43,691 nucleotides of DNA from Paenibacillus sp. LHD-38 (GCF_031157315.1 NZ_JAVIFU010000054.1:1-43691); one strand, 5' to 3'. Shown: positions 1 through 8,661, counted from the first letter of the stretch. Numbers and translations are program-made. Notes: generated from the letters alone by a model not told the origin.

Positions 1-270
1 AACGTTATACTATGCTTATATTTCACCGCGAAACGAGCTTTTGCCGCAAGGGCGGCTTCAGCCGTTTACGCTTGAAATATAAGAAAGTATAAATTTTAAC
101 GTTATACTATGCTTATATTTCACCGCGAAACGAGCTTTTGCCGCAAGGGCGGCTTCAGCCGTTTACGCTTGAAATATAAGAAAGTATAAATTTTAACGTT
201 ATACTATGCTTATATTTCATCGCGAAACGAGCTTTTGCCACCAAGATGGCGTCAGCCGTTTACGCTTGGA
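1..270. repeat. Tandem trimer of a 97-bp palindromic repeat
   Basis: Two units of exactly 97 bp (1-97 and 98-194) are essentially identical. A third, diverged unit starts at 195 and fades out near 270. Each unit is a long imperfect palindrome. In unit 1, TTATACT (5-11) pairs with AGTATAA (86-92), CTTATATTTC (15-24) pairs with GAAATATAAG (74-83), GCG-AAACG pairs with CGTTT-a-CGC with one bulged A, and GCCGC/GCGGC closes an AAGG loop. Related copies lie at about 1516-1640, 20036-20137 and, degraded, 43312-43402. The array may continue upstream of the window. The third unit runs into the 5' end of the next gene. No function is known to me. Confidence 0.9.
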
Positions 271-284
271 TAGCGAGGGCATTT

Positions 285-1202
285 ATGTTTATTTATACGT
301 ACGCATGTCATGAGGATGAGGCTGCCTTGTGCGGGCTTGAGCTGCAAACCTTGTTCGGCCAGGCGGCAGCCAGGGGAGTGATTCGCAGTCCGTATGCCAT
401 ATCCGTCCACCGCAGTCCGTTCATCAAACGGCGGATTGAGGTTACGCATCAAGCGGATAGCTTAGAGGAGCTCATCCTTCAACTGCCGTCAATTGATCTA
501 AGTAACCGAACGTTCAAGGTGTTGTTCACGCAAGGGGATGAGGCGTTCGCCTACGATGAACAGAGGCAGCTCGAGAGGGCTGCCGGAGCGGTCATCCGGG
601 GTAAAGCAGACATGCGCAAAGCAGAACGGCTCTTTGGTTTAACGAAGCATCAGGGCAGCTGGTTTTTCGGATTGCTTGAGGAGAACAGCGCGGCTTGGCT
701 CAAGCATCAGAACAAGCCGCAAAATTATTCGACGGCGCTTCCGACTAGAGCAGCGAGGGCGATCGTTAACCTTGCAGCGGGGCGCTCTCCGGAGGAGCTG
801 CAGCTCATCGATCCCTGCTGCGGAATGGGCACTGTCCTCATTGAAGCATTGTCGATGGGGATTCGTATTCAGGGGGTGGATATTAATCCGCTTGCCGTTA
901 AGGGAGCGAGGGTCAATCTCGCTCATTTTGGTTATCCTAATCAGGTGAAGCTCGGCGATATGCGGCTCCTTGAGGGGATGTACGATGCGGCAATTGTAGA
1001 TATGCCATACAATCTATGTTCTGTTTTGCCGGAGAACGAGCAGCTTGTTATGCTGGAAAGCATAAAAAAATGGGCAAAGCGAGCGGTTATCGTGACGACG
1101 GAACCGATCGACCGGCAGCTGCGGCAGGCAGGTTGGCGGATAACAAATAACACAACCCTGAGCAAAGCCTCTTTTACCAGATATATAAGTGTAGTAGAAT
1201 AA
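285..1202 (+). CDS. Trm11-like SAM-dependent RNA methyltransferase
   Basis: Predicted 305-residue N-methyltransferase of the Trm11/RsmD-like class, probably acting on tRNA or rRNA. The C-terminal half carries a Rossmann SAM-binding motif DPCCGMGTVLIEAL followed by the acidic strand end GVDINP. A DMPYNL motif fits the (D/N)PPY catalytic motif IV of amino-N methyltransferases. The N-terminal half is less conserved and may be the RNA-binding part. An upstream in-frame ATG at 246 lies inside the palindromic repeat, so I chose the ATG at 285, which has GAGGG just upstream and gives an N-terminus MFIYTYACHEDE. The exact substrate cannot be read from the sequence. Confidence 0.8.
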   Translation: MFIYTYACHEDEAALCGLELQTLFGQAAARGVIRSPYAISVHRSPFIKRRIEVTHQADSLEELILQLPSIDLSNRTFKVLFTQGDEAFAYDEQRQLERAAGAVIRGKADMRKAERLFGLTKHQGSWFFGLLEENSAAWLKHQNKPQNYSTALPTRAARAIVNLAAGRSPEELQLIDPCCGMGTVLIEALSMGIRIQGVDINPLAVKGARVNLAHFGYPNQVKLGDMRLLEGMYDAAIVDMPYNLCSVLPENEQLVMLESIKKWAKRAVIVTTEPIDRQLRQAGWRITNNTTLSKASFTRYISVVE

Positions 1203-1233
1203 GAATATGTAGTGCATGAAGTGAGGTGAACCT

Positions 1234-1437
1234 ATGTCTACAATCGAACAAAATGAATCTGCAGAGCAGCCGAAGAAGCTGACTCAAGCAGAGAAAGCGA
1301 AGCAGCTGCTCGCTCAGAAGAAGCAATCGAAAGCTGGAGGAGCTCCAGGCCAAACGCATCTTTCTACCGGGACGCAGGCACTGAAGAGCCAAAACACGAA
1401 GAAGGTAAACAATCAGCGTAAAAAAATGGGTGTATAG
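1234..1437 (+). CDS. Small basic hypothetical protein
   Basis: A 67-residue protein rich in Lys, Gln, Ala and Ser, with no membrane segment or Cys. It starts 31 bp after the methyltransferase stop with GTGAGGTGAA as ribosome-binding region, so it is probably cotranscribed with it. A strong terminator follows immediately. The low-complexity middle and KK/RKK tail suggest a disordered or nucleic-acid-associated protein, but no function is recognised. Confidence 0.65.
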   Translation: MSTIEQNESAEQPKKLTQAEKAKQLLAQKKQSKAGGAPGQTHLSTGTQALKSQNTKKVNNQRKKMGV

Positions 1438-1473
1438 CTGTTAAAGTCGGTTAGTTAGATGCAGCAATAATCA

Positions 1474-1515
1474 AAGAAGAGCGCCGGCTAACAACAGCCT
1501 GGCGCTCTTCTTTTT
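1474..1515 (+). terminator. Intrinsic terminator
   Basis: A 10-bp perfect stem, GAAGAGCGCC (1476-1485) with GGCGCTCTTC (1501-1510), is followed by TTTTT. It ends the 285-1437 transcription unit. Confidence 0.9.
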
Positions 1516-1640
1516 AAATATATAAGAATTTATAAGTTATCACTTATAAACGTGCTTATATATCTCCGCGAAACGAGCTATTGCCGCCAAAGGACGGCTG
1601 CAGCCGTTTACGCTTGTAAATATCATAAATATGCAAGAAT
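1516..1640. repeat. Palindromic repeat, single copy
   Basis: A diverged copy of the element at 1-270. It retains CCGCGAAACGAGCT, GCCGCC...GGACGGC and GCCGTTTACGCTT, with AT-rich outer arms. The left flank also contains TTATAAGT-tatc-ACTTATAA (1530-1549). It sits directly after an intrinsic terminator, as does the copy at 20036. Confidence 0.8.
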
Positions 1641-1738
1641 GAAATTTGCGGTAAACCCACATAATGAATATAAAGTTACGGGTTGAAAATCATAAGATTG
1701 AGCGACACAAGTTAATGTTTATTTTGGAGGGAATCGTT

Positions 1739-2434
1739 ATGACGGCGACCAAACCATCACGAATGAATATCTATTTGCTTGCCGGTATCGCAACATCCAA
1801 CAGTATTTTTACCGAATGCAAAATAAAGCTTGAAAAGCTGTTTCAATCTGACGGCGTGGAGCCCGACATTCATGTCATTTTCCCCTATGGCGACGCCAGC
1901 CGCAGTTTGGTCCGGCAGGTGCTTGAGGTAAAAAGCGATTTATCTAATCGTTTAACGGCAGGAAGAATCGGCGGGCAGCATGCGCTTGGGAAGATTAAAG
2001 AGACATTGACCAATGAACGCATTCTCCTGATTGGGCACAGCGGCGGCGGAGCGGCTGCCTATCAAGCAGCGAAAATGCTGTATGAACAAGAAAAGATCGA
2101 GGATTTCCGCATCGTGCAGGTCGGCTCGCCAAGAACCCCAATTGAGCCTAAGCTTCAGGACCGCGTCAGTTATTTTCATTCAATCGACAGATTGGGTAAT
2201 CCAAATGATCCAATTAGCCGGATCGGCACCTGGGGCGGCTGGAGCAGAGATCGCTTTACGATGCCAAGATGGAACCGCATGAAGTATGCGCCTGGTTATG
2301 TTGAGGGTATCCCTACGGTAGGAGGACATGCCGATTATTTTCGCCATACGCAGGACTATGCCGACCAAGAGGCCATCTGTAATTTGGATAAAACGGTTGA
2401 CCGTGTGCGCGGCTGGTTGAAAGGATGGGTATGA
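1739..2434 (+). CDS. Alpha/beta hydrolase, lipase-like
   Basis: A 231-residue protein with a nucleophile-elbow motif GHSGGG (Ser about 101) after a hydrophobic strand ILLI, and a further conserved-looking QVGSPRTPI strand, as in lipase-type alpha/beta hydrolases. There is no signal peptide, so it is probably cytoplasmic. The substrate is unknown. The ATG at 1739 has GGAGGG eight bases upstream. A longer in-frame start at 1664 lacks such a site and would add an unrelated basic leader. The gene stands 73 bp upstream of the hemolysin III-like gene on the same strand. Confidence 0.7.
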   Translation: MTATKPSRMNIYLLAGIATSNSIFTECKIKLEKLFQSDGVEPDIHVIFPYGDASRSLVRQVLEVKSDLSNRLTAGRIGGQHALGKIKETLTNERILLIGHSGGGAAAYQAAKMLYEQEKIEDFRIVQVGSPRTPIEPKLQDRVSYFHSIDRLGNPNDPISRIGTWGGWSRDRFTMPRWNRMKYAPGYVEGIPTVGGHADYFRHTQDYADQEAICNLDKTVDRVRGWLKGWV

Positions 2435-2507
2435 TCCTATACACTAAGAAGAAAGTATGCGGCCCGAAGGAATAAGGGTTCATGCTTACGACTTAGGAGG
2501 TGAGCCA

Positions 2508-3155
2508 GTGGCAAATACCCATACGTACTCCAGAAAAGAAGAAATAGCTAACGCTGTCACCCATGGTATCGGAGCTGGTCTTAGCGTAGCCGCGCTTGTG
2601 CTGTTGATTGTATTCGCAGCATCGAAGGGGACGGGTCTTCATGTGGTTAGCTTTACGATATATGGAACGGCAATGCTGCTGCTGTATGCAGCTTCTACAC
2701 TCGTTCACAGCTTCCCGGAGGGAAAGGCGAAGCGGGTATTCGAATCGCTGGATCACTCGTTTATCTATGTGTTTATCGCGGGTACGTATACACCGATTTT
2801 GTTCCACATCGTAAAAGGGACGCTCGGCTGGGCATTGTTTGGCATAGTATGGGGAGCCGCTCTCGTCGGAGTTATATTTAAAGCGTTTTTTGCATCGCGT
2901 TTTCTCTTCACGTCAACGATCATTTATATTGCTATGGGATGGATTATCGTTTTTGCCTGGAAGCCGTTGATCGAGCATTTGGCACCAGGCGGCATACAGC
3001 TGCTCGTTACCGGCGGTTTGTTATATACATTCGGTACGGTGTTTTATGTGTGGCGCGGTTTTCCTTATCACCATGCGGTATGGCATTTGTTTGTACTGGG
3101 CGGATCGATTGTCCACTTCTTTGCTATTTTGCTTTACGTGCTGCCGGCAAAATAA
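2508..3155 (+). CDS. trhA: Hemolysin III / TrhA family membrane protein
   Basis: A 215-residue integral membrane protein with about seven hydrophobic segments, of the hemolysin III (YqfA/TrhA, PAQR-like) family. It keeps the family signatures: an N-terminal EEIANAVTHGIGAG motif, a SLDHSFIYVFIAGTYTP segment, and C-terminal histidines in HHAVWHLFVLGGSIVHF thought to bind a metal in this superfamily. TrhA has been linked to membrane energetics homeostasis in E. coli; the role here is inferred. The start is GTG 2508, preceded by TTAGGAGGTGAG. An upstream ATG (2457) in frame has no ribosome site. Confidence 0.88.
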   Translation: MANTHTYSRKEEIANAVTHGIGAGLSVAALVLLIVFAASKGTGLHVVSFTIYGTAMLLLYAASTLVHSFPEGKAKRVFESLDHSFIYVFIAGTYTPILFHIVKGTLGWALFGIVWGAALVGVIFKAFFASRFLFTSTIIYIAMGWIIVFAWKPLIEHLAPGGIQLLVTGGLLYTFGTVFYVWRGFPYHHAVWHLFVLGGSIVHFFAILLYVLPAK

Positions 3156-3196
3156 GGAATCCGCGTAAACAGCATAGCAAAAATAATTACGTATCC

Positions 3197-3272
3197 AAAA
3201 ATAGTGAGGCAAATCTCATTCACCATGAATCCAGTTTCATGGAGGTAGAGATTTACTTCACTATTTTTTTTT
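3197..3272. terminator. Long hairpin terminator between convergent genes
   Basis: An imperfect but long stem-loop: AAATAGTGA pairs with TCACTATTT, AAATCTC pairs with GAGATTT, and CCATGAA pairs with TTTCATGG. It is followed by a run of T on the plus strand and preceded by A-rich sequence, so it can terminate both the hemolysin III gene and the convergent lipase gene. Confidence 0.85.
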
Positions 3273-3284
3273 CGAGGCATGCAT

Positions 3285-4109
3285 TTAGAGATCAATCGCA
3301 GGGCACCATCCGGGAGGATCTGCGCAAATGGACAAAGCAAAAGAGGGATCCTCGTTTGCTAGATCGGCAAAGTAGCTTGATAAAATGTGATTGCCCGCGA
3401 CGGAGCCCATCCGGAACGAGCGCTTAACTTCGCCTTTTACATGCATGTAGTAATACGTTTGTTTGGTTTTCGGGGATTGGTAAACGAGCGTTGGCAAATG
3501 CGGTACGATATCAAATTCATTTTGAAAGCGCCAGTGAGTTGCGATTGTTGCGTTATAGGTCGTCACAAACTTTGGATCGCCAATCCTGGGGGTCCCAAAT
3601 GTATATACAATGGGGGACGTAAAAGCAGAATTGTTTGCCAGATCAATGGCCGCCAGCGTTGCTAGCGATCCGCCAAGGCTGTGCCCCGTAATGAACAATG
3701 GTTTATCGGAAGAAAGCTCTTTTAGTATATCGAGTATGCCGATGCGGGCGGACATATAAATGTCGGTAAACCCCTTATGGGTGAGGCCCGCGTTTTTGAC
3801 GGGGCGGTATGCGGTCTGCTGAGCGATGAAATCGGATACCCAATCCACTGCGGAACCGCTGCCGCGAAAAGCAAGCACGGAGGCTCTCTCCGAAGTCAGC
3901 ACAAAACCAAATCTCTCCGCGCTGTTATCATAGGCTTTTGCAGTAAATTCGCCGACTAGGCTGTAGCCCCGCGGTACAAGGAACAAACCGTCCTTGTTGT
4001 TGTACTGCATATAGGTTTGCCCGCAAACGGCTGCCAAAAACAGAGCTGTTCGCAGATCCAGCTCCTGTGGTGCTTGTGTGTTTCTCGAGTTTGCTCCCTT
4101 TGCTCCCAT
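3285..4109 (-). CDS. Class 3 lipase family protein
   Basis: A 274-residue protein of the lipase class 3 (fungal lipase-like) alpha/beta hydrolase fold. The nucleophile elbow is GHSLGG (Ser 144), the likely acid is Asp 200 in NEFDIVPHLP, and the likely His is 241 in GNHILSSYF, a full catalytic triad order. VLAFRGSGSAVDWVSDF is the typical oxyanion and lid-side region. No signal peptide is seen, so it is probably intracellular. GGAGGGATGAT precedes the ATG. The gene converges with the hemolysin III gene and diverges from the Gfo/Idh/MocA gene. Confidence 0.85.
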   Translation of the reverse strand: MGAKGANSRNTQAPQELDLRTALFLAAVCGQTYMQYNNKDGLFLVPRGYSLVGEFTAKAYDNSAERFGFVLTSERASVLAFRGSGSAVDWVSDFIAQQTAYRPVKNAGLTHKGFTDIYMSARIGILDILKELSSDKPLFITGHSLGGSLATLAAIDLANNSAFTSPIVYTFGTPRIGDPKFVTTYNATIATHWRFQNEFDIVPHLPTLVYQSPKTKQTYYYMHVKGEVKRSFRMGSVAGNHILSSYFADLANEDPSFALSICADPPGWCPAIDL

Positions 4110-4182
4110 ATCATCCCTCCGCTCATACGGCTCCGGCTGTACCGATGTAGTATTGTATGATGAACTGGGCTAATGGGTACCG

Positions 4183-4241
4183 GTGGATATAAAGTGGATA
4201 TAAATGGACTTTATGATGGCAATCCAAGTATAATCGGGGAA
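4183..4241 (+). promoter_or_regulatory. Putative promoter with 11-bp tandem direct repeat
   Basis: Two perfect head-to-tail copies of GTGGATATAAA (4183-4193 and 4194-4204) are followed by TGGACT (4205-4210) and TATAAT (4229-4234) with an 18-bp spacer. This could be a sigma-A promoter for the oxidoreductase gene with a regulator site overlapping the -35 region. It is inferred from consensus only. Confidence 0.45.
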
Positions 4242-4269
4242 GAAACCGATTCTGAAAGGGGATTCATTC

Positions 4270-5238
4270 ATGACACTTCAAATAGGTATTGTGGGTACAG
4301 GCTGGTTTGGCATGATGCATGCAGAGAAGCTGGCCAAGCTGGACGGTGTGAATGTCGCGGCTTTCGTTGCGACGAATCAACAGAAAGCAGATGCGGCAGC
4401 GCAGCGTTTTGAGGGCGCCCGGGGTTATGATTCGATTCATCATATGCTTGATGACCGCAAGCTTGATGCTGTGTATGTATGTGTACCGCCGTTCGCGCAT
4501 GGTGAAATCGAGTCAGCCTTGCTTGAGAGAAGCATTCCTTTCCTGGTGGAAAAACCGATCGGAGTAGATGAGCAGCTGCCGACTGCCATTTTGAAGGGCA
4601 TAGAGGAGAAGCAGCTTATCACATCAGTCGGCTATCATTTCCGTTACATGGAGGGAACCGACCGTGCAAGAGAGCTTCTGCGCGAGCGTACAGCTTTAAT
4701 GGCGCTTGGTTACTGGATGGGCTCCATGCCAGGGGTAAGCTGGTGGCGCAAGATGGAAGGATCGGGCGGACAGTTCGTTGAGCAGACCACCCATATCGTG
4801 GATTTGCTTCGTTATACCGTTGGTGAAGTAACAGAGGTTTATGCGGCGTACGGCGACCGTTACATGAGCATTGTCGAGGAAGGCATAACCGTTCCTGATG
4901 TGGGTACGGTAACCTTAAAACTAGCAGGGGGCGCAGTGGCGACGATTAGCAATACTTGTGCCATTCCGGCGGGCGATCGTGCCGGATTGCATATTTATAC
5001 GAATAAAGGCGTGCTGGAGCTGGGGCATGGCGGATTGATTGATATGGAAGCGGGACGCAAAACGGAATATGTCAACCGAACCAATCCCTATGAGCTGGAA
5101 AACGATGCTTTTCTGCACGCGGTGAGAACGGGAGATACGTCGCGTATCCGTTCGAGCTATGCGGATGCGGTGCTTACGCATCGAGTTACAATTGCGGCAA
5201 ACTTATCTGCGCGTTCAGGACAACCAGTCAAGCTGTAG
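4270..5238 (+). CDS. Gfo/Idh/MocA family NAD(P)-dependent oxidoreductase
   Basis: A 322-residue sugar- or inositol-type dehydrogenase. The N-terminal Rossmann fold has IGIVGTGWFG for nucleotide binding, and the family EKP catalytic motif is present in LVEKPIGVD. It is followed by the GFO_IDH_MocA C-terminal alpha/beta domain with SVGYHFRY. The length is normal for the family. The substrate cannot be assigned. It is a single-gene unit with GAAAGGGG before the ATG, a likely promoter at 4205-4234 and a terminator right after. Confidence 0.88.
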   Translation: MTLQIGIVGTGWFGMMHAEKLAKLDGVNVAAFVATNQQKADAAAQRFEGARGYDSIHHMLDDRKLDAVYVCVPPFAHGEIESALLERSIPFLVEKPIGVDEQLPTAILKGIEEKQLITSVGYHFRYMEGTDRARELLRERTALMALGYWMGSMPGVSWWRKMEGSGGQFVEQTTHIVDLLRYTVGEVTEVYAAYGDRYMSIVEEGITVPDVGTVTLKLAGGAVATISNTCAIPAGDRAGLHIYTNKGVLELGHGGLIDMEAGRKTEYVNRTNPYELENDAFLHAVRTGDTSRIRSSYADAVLTHRVTIAANLSARSGQPVKL

Positions 5239-5255
5239 GCAACGATTTAAACGAA

Positions 5256-5301
5256 GAAAAACCATCTTTACAGGTTATTAACCTGCATGGACGGTTTTTT
5301 T
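5256..5301 (+). terminator. Intrinsic terminator
   Basis: The stem has an outer AAAAACC/GGTTTTT and an inner CAGGTT-att-AACCTG helix, and ends in a seven- to eight-T run. Confidence 0.8.
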
Positions 5302-5345
5302 GTTTGCATGCTGATGAAATGGTTTACGGCATGTAAAGAATCGGA

Positions 5346-6539
5346 TTAGTTTTTTTTTCGGCCTGAACGGGTTTTTGCTTGCGGCGGCGGTGTAGAAGCT
5401 GCTGCGGTAGACGTTCGTTCTGAACGGCTTGCCTTCATCCGATCTGAGCGCTTTCCCCTTGCAGAGGAGCCATCTGGTGCAATGATTTCATTTGGCGTAC
5501 GCCCATTCAGTAAATCGCCAGTCCAGCCTTTCTTCCACAGCCAAATATACATGAAGAGAGTGATTATGCTAATGACCGCTATCATGGCCGCGAAACTCCA
5601 TTTATAGTCCTTGAACGGCAGAATTTCGAAGTTGACCCCCCATATGCTGCCTATGATCGTAGCGGGCAGGAATAGGACGGTAAATATCGTGAGCGTCTTC
5701 ATGATATCATTGCCGCGGAAGTTAGAGATGGCATCGTCCATGGAGATAAGGGTATCAATCTCAAGCGCGTAATGCTTGAGCAGAGCATCGATTCGCTCAA
5801 GTTTATGGGTGATTCGCTGAAAGCTGTCAACATCGGTAAGATCATTCATGAAAGCTTCTTTTGCGGCGCTGTGCACCTCTCGGATGGGGATAAAGAGATG
5901 GCTCCAATGCAGCAATTCATACCGTCTCTCGAAGATAATATCGATAAGACCGGTGCGGTTCTCTTGGCGCATCGTCGTTTCCAGTTCGCCAAGCCGCGTC
6001 TCAAAGCCGTCCAAGCCGGCATGAAAGGTATCCAAAACGATGCTAAGCATAATGAAAAACGCTTCAGGGGCGGTCGCGCAGCTGTCGAGCTTTGAAGTAT
6101 GCTGAGCGGATTGCAGCCTAAGCGGAAGGCGCATATCCTCATGCATCGTCAGCAAGCGGTCCTCGGTCAGCCAAAAATGAAAGGGCTGAACATCTGCTTG
6201 ATCATCGGTTATTTGAAACATGAGTGTGCCGAAGAGCAGCTTCTTCGAATGAGAAGCATCACCTACCGAAATCATGTTTGTCCGTCTGCCGGAACATTCA
6301 TCAATCCAAGAAGCGCATTCCGGAAAAAGATGCTTTAGCTCATCCGTGTGCTGCTCAGCAGCATCCTGCTCTTTTCTCGTAATGGCTTTAACGGCTCTTT
6401 GCTCTTCGCGTGAAGCATTTGTATGTTTTTGTGCATCTTTTCTGCTTGGCAAGGGTTCATTTCTTGGGGGTTGCTGCCTTGCTTGCTGCAGTACATGCCA
6501 TTCCCATCCTGCGGGATAGCGAAGCATCCGATGGATCAT
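5346..6539 (-). CDS. CorA-like divalent cation transporter with GVN motif
   Basis: A 397-residue protein of the CorA (2-TM-GxN) family: a soluble N-terminal domain, a long helical stalk (about 160-280), and two C-terminal membrane helices (about 283-300 and 313-335). The selectivity-filter motif after TM1 is GVN (301-303, bases 5631-5639) instead of the canonical GMN. The N-terminus (about 15-70) is charged and low in complexity, and the C-terminal about 50 residues are basic and Ser/Thr-rich. AGGAGG precedes the ATG. It probably moves Mg2+ or another divalent ion, but the altered motif leaves the ion uncertain. Confidence 0.85.
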   Translation of the reverse strand: MIHRMLRYPAGWEWHVLQQARQQPPRNEPLPSRKDAQKHTNASREEQRAVKAITRKEQDAAEQHTDELKHLFPECASWIDECSGRRTNMISVGDASHSKKLLFGTLMFQITDDQADVQPFHFWLTEDRLLTMHEDMRLPLRLQSAQHTSKLDSCATAPEAFFIMLSIVLDTFHAGLDGFETRLGELETTMRQENRTGLIDIIFERRYELLHWSHLFIPIREVHSAAKEAFMNDLTDVDSFQRITHKLERIDALLKHYALEIDTLISMDDAISNFRGNDIMKTLTIFTVLFLPATIIGSIWGVNFEILPFKDYKWSFAAMIAVISIITLFMYIWLWKKGWTGDLLNGRTPNEIIAPDGSSARGKRSDRMKASRSERTSTAAASTPPPQAKTRSGRKKN

Positions 6540-6760
6540 CGCTTTGCCTCCTGCTTGTCCGAATTTCCAATATCTATTCCTTCATCATACCGTGAACTGC
6601 ATTGATGCACAACCTAATCGTCAGATTAGGCAAAACCATCATAAATTCAAGCTGCCATTCTACAAAATGCGACTTATTCCGTCAAAAACAGGGCATACCA
6701 AGATTAGCTTGAAGCATGAACAGCATATGTATTTCTGTTTGTATCCAGGAGGTAAAGTCG

Positions 6761-7315
6761 ATGGCTAGAAAAATTGGTATTTTTGAAACCGAACAGCAAG
6801 CAATTACGGCGATAGAACAACTCGAGCAGGCTGGCTTCGTCCAGGGCGAGCTAAAAGTGCTTGCCAAGGATTCCGAGCATTCCAGGCGCATAGAAGCGGA
6901 GAGCGATGTCCATGTTGACGAGCTCAGAGAGCTTGAATCTACGTCAGATCATGATGGATCAGGCAGCTTTGGAATGGCCGCTGCTACCGGTTATGCCGGC
7001 GTCGGCACAAATGCCGTTTACGGGATAACGGGTTATGGAGCGGCGCCTTATGCCGTGGGAGGCAATCCTTTTGCGGCTGCCATATTGTTTAATGAGGATG
7101 AGCACAGCAGCAGTTTGCATGCGCTCGGACTTGACGATGACGAAGCGCAAGTGTGCAGCAAAGCGCTGCAAAGCGGTTCTTTAATCGTCATCGTTGAAAC
7201 CGATGAGAGCAAGTCGTTGTTTGATAAGGAAGGCGGACCTGATTTGTCGCGCCTCGGCGCGGCAGAGGCCGTTTTTCGTGAATGTAACGCCTCAATAATT
7301 GCATCCGGTGCATAA
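6761..7315 (+). CDS. YflT-domain general stress protein
   Basis: A 184-residue protein. The N-terminal about 70 residues (KIGIFETEQQAITAIEQLEQAGF) match the YflT / general stress protein 17M type domain. A Gly/Ala/Tyr-rich middle and a second alpha/beta-like unit follow. In B. subtilis such proteins belong to the general stress regulon; no clear sigma-B promoter was found here. The start is the ATG at 6761, preceded by AGGAGGT. A longer frame from 6716 has no ribosome site. A perfect hairpin CCTAATC-gtca-GATTAGG lies upstream at 6613-6630. Confidence 0.75.
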   Translation: MARKIGIFETEQQAITAIEQLEQAGFVQGELKVLAKDSEHSRRIEAESDVHVDELRELESTSDHDGSGSFGMAAATGYAGVGTNAVYGITGYGAAPYAVGGNPFAAAILFNEDEHSSSLHALGLDDDEAQVCSKALQSGSLIVIVETDESKSLFDKEGGPDLSRLGAAEAVFRECNASIIASGA

Positions 7316-7338
7316 GAGTCATTGTTAAGGATGCAAAA

Positions 7339-7393
7339 AAGAAGTCTCATTTATTACGCAAGTTGTTTCTTGCGGCTAGATGAGGCTTCTTCT
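7339..7393 (+). terminator. Intrinsic terminator
   Basis: The stem GAAGTCTCAT (7341-7350) pairs with ATGAGGCTTC, with an internal GCAAG...CTTGC helix, then TTCTTATTT. It lies between the convergent stress-protein and oxidoreductase genes. Confidence 0.75.
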
Positions 7394-7431
7394 TATTTAT
7401 CCAAGCACGTCTACATGCATGCAGGCTGTCT

Positions 7432-8661
7432 CTAGACATTAGTCAGGGATTTACGGTCTAGCTTAACGATATCGATTAAAGGATGTTTATCGCCAAAAAT
7501 CAGATCGCGTACAATATGGGCAGCAATCATACTGTATACGGTTCCGTTGCCCCCGTAGCCTAAACAGTAATAGACGTTCTTCCAAGCAGGATCGGCACCG
7601 ATAAAGGGTAGATTGTCACATGATTCCCCAAAAGTAGCGCTCCATTCAAATTCAATTGGCGCCTGAAGCTCGGGAAATAGCGTTTTTAGCTGTTCATGCA
7701 GCTTCTCGCTTCGTTCTTGCCTTTGCTTTTCACTGTGGAGAGGCTGCTCGATATGCTCATCCAAGCCGCCAAGGACTACGCGTCCATCGAGTGTCGTACG
7801 CATGTATAAATAGGGGCGAGCGGTTTCCCACACTAAAAAACGCTCGTGCCAGCTTTGAAGATTACACTGGATACCGGTTACGAGCGCGAAGGAGCGGCTC
7901 ATCTCTGCTTTGATTAGCTTGCCGCGAAGCTCCTCAGGCTCGTAGCCGACCGCGTAAACCACATGTTCGGCTTCTATCTCATAACCATCCGCAGTGCGAA
8001 GGCGGTGAATACCGCTTGGCAGTGTATCATGCGCCACAATATCAGTTTGCTCAAATATCTCAAGCCCGGCATCGGCTGCGGCGTTAGCGACTCCGTTTAC
8101 AAATTGATAGGGATTTACCTCTGCATCGCCATGTGTAATGATCGCACCAGGCTTCCGGAATGGGAAATGTTTCTCGATTTCATCAGGGGACCAGTATTCA
8201 ACATCAAGTCCACATGTTTTCAGTGCCTCGTACTCTTTTTTTAGCTTCGGCAAGTCTTGTTCGGTCGATGCGAAAAAGAGGCTGCTTCTTCTTCTAAAGC
8301 CGACATCCTCGGATAGAGATTCGGCCGCTTTTTCAATCAAATGGACAGCATCCCTGCATGCCCTATAAAAACTTTGAGCGTCACGCTCTCCGATTTGGTC
8401 GATTAAGTCGCATAACATGATATCGTTTGAAAAATGCAGCAGACCGACATTTGCGGAAGTGCTGCCGCCTGACACTTGTCCCCGTTCTGCCATCAACACG
8501 GATAGGCCGCTGTTAATAAAAGTGGATGCGCAAATACTCCCCGACATACCGCCGCCGATGATGGCAACTTGTGTTTTTTTGTTCTCCCGCAGTGGTGCAT
8601 ATTCCCTTGTACTGTCTAATGTATCCGGCCAATATAAGTTGCCGGTATATAGCTCCTTCAT
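7432..8661 (-). CDS. FAD-dependent oxidoreductase (DAO family)
   Basis: A 409-residue flavoprotein of the D-amino-acid oxidase / gamma-glutamylputrescine oxidase-like family. The FAD-binding motif is VAIIGGGMSGSICA (GxGxxG) with the acidic end MAERG, followed by SGGSTSANVGLLH. The C-terminal part has GYGGNGTVYS, typical of the second FAD contact. It lacks the C-terminal Rieske domain seen in longer relatives. Its substrate is probably an amine or amino acid. AAGGGAGTGATG precedes the ATG. It lies 91 bp downstream of the AraC-type gene on the same strand and could be cotranscribed with it. Confidence 0.83.
   Translation of the reverse strand: MKELYTGNLYWPDTLDSTREYAPLRENKKTQVAIIGGGMSGSICASTFINSGLSVLMAERGQVSGGSTSANVGLLHFSNDIMLCDLIDQIGERDAQSFYRACRDAVHLIEKAAESLSEDVGFRRRSSLFFASTEQDLPKLKKEYEALKTCGLDVEYWSPDEIEKHFPFRKPGAIITHGDAEVNPYQFVNGVANAAADAGLEIFEQTDIVAHDTLPSGIHRLRTADGYEIEAEHVVYAVGYEPEELRGKLIKAEMSRSFALVTGIQCNLQSWHERFLVWETARPYLYMRTTLDGRVVLGGLDEHIEQPLHSEKQRQERSEKLHEQLKTLFPELQAPIEFEWSATFGESCDNLPFIGADPAWKNVYYCLGYGGNGTVYSMIAAHIVRDLIFGDKHPLIDIVKLDRKSLTNV

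Noticed and set aside
1..270. Possible CRISPR array from regular repeats at the window start
   Set aside because: The 97-bp units are contiguous and palindromic throughout, with no unique spacers and no cas genes nearby.
2939..3427. 162-residue plus-strand frame
   Set aside because: It overlaps the hemolysin III gene in another frame, runs through the terminator hairpin and continues antisense to the lipase gene.
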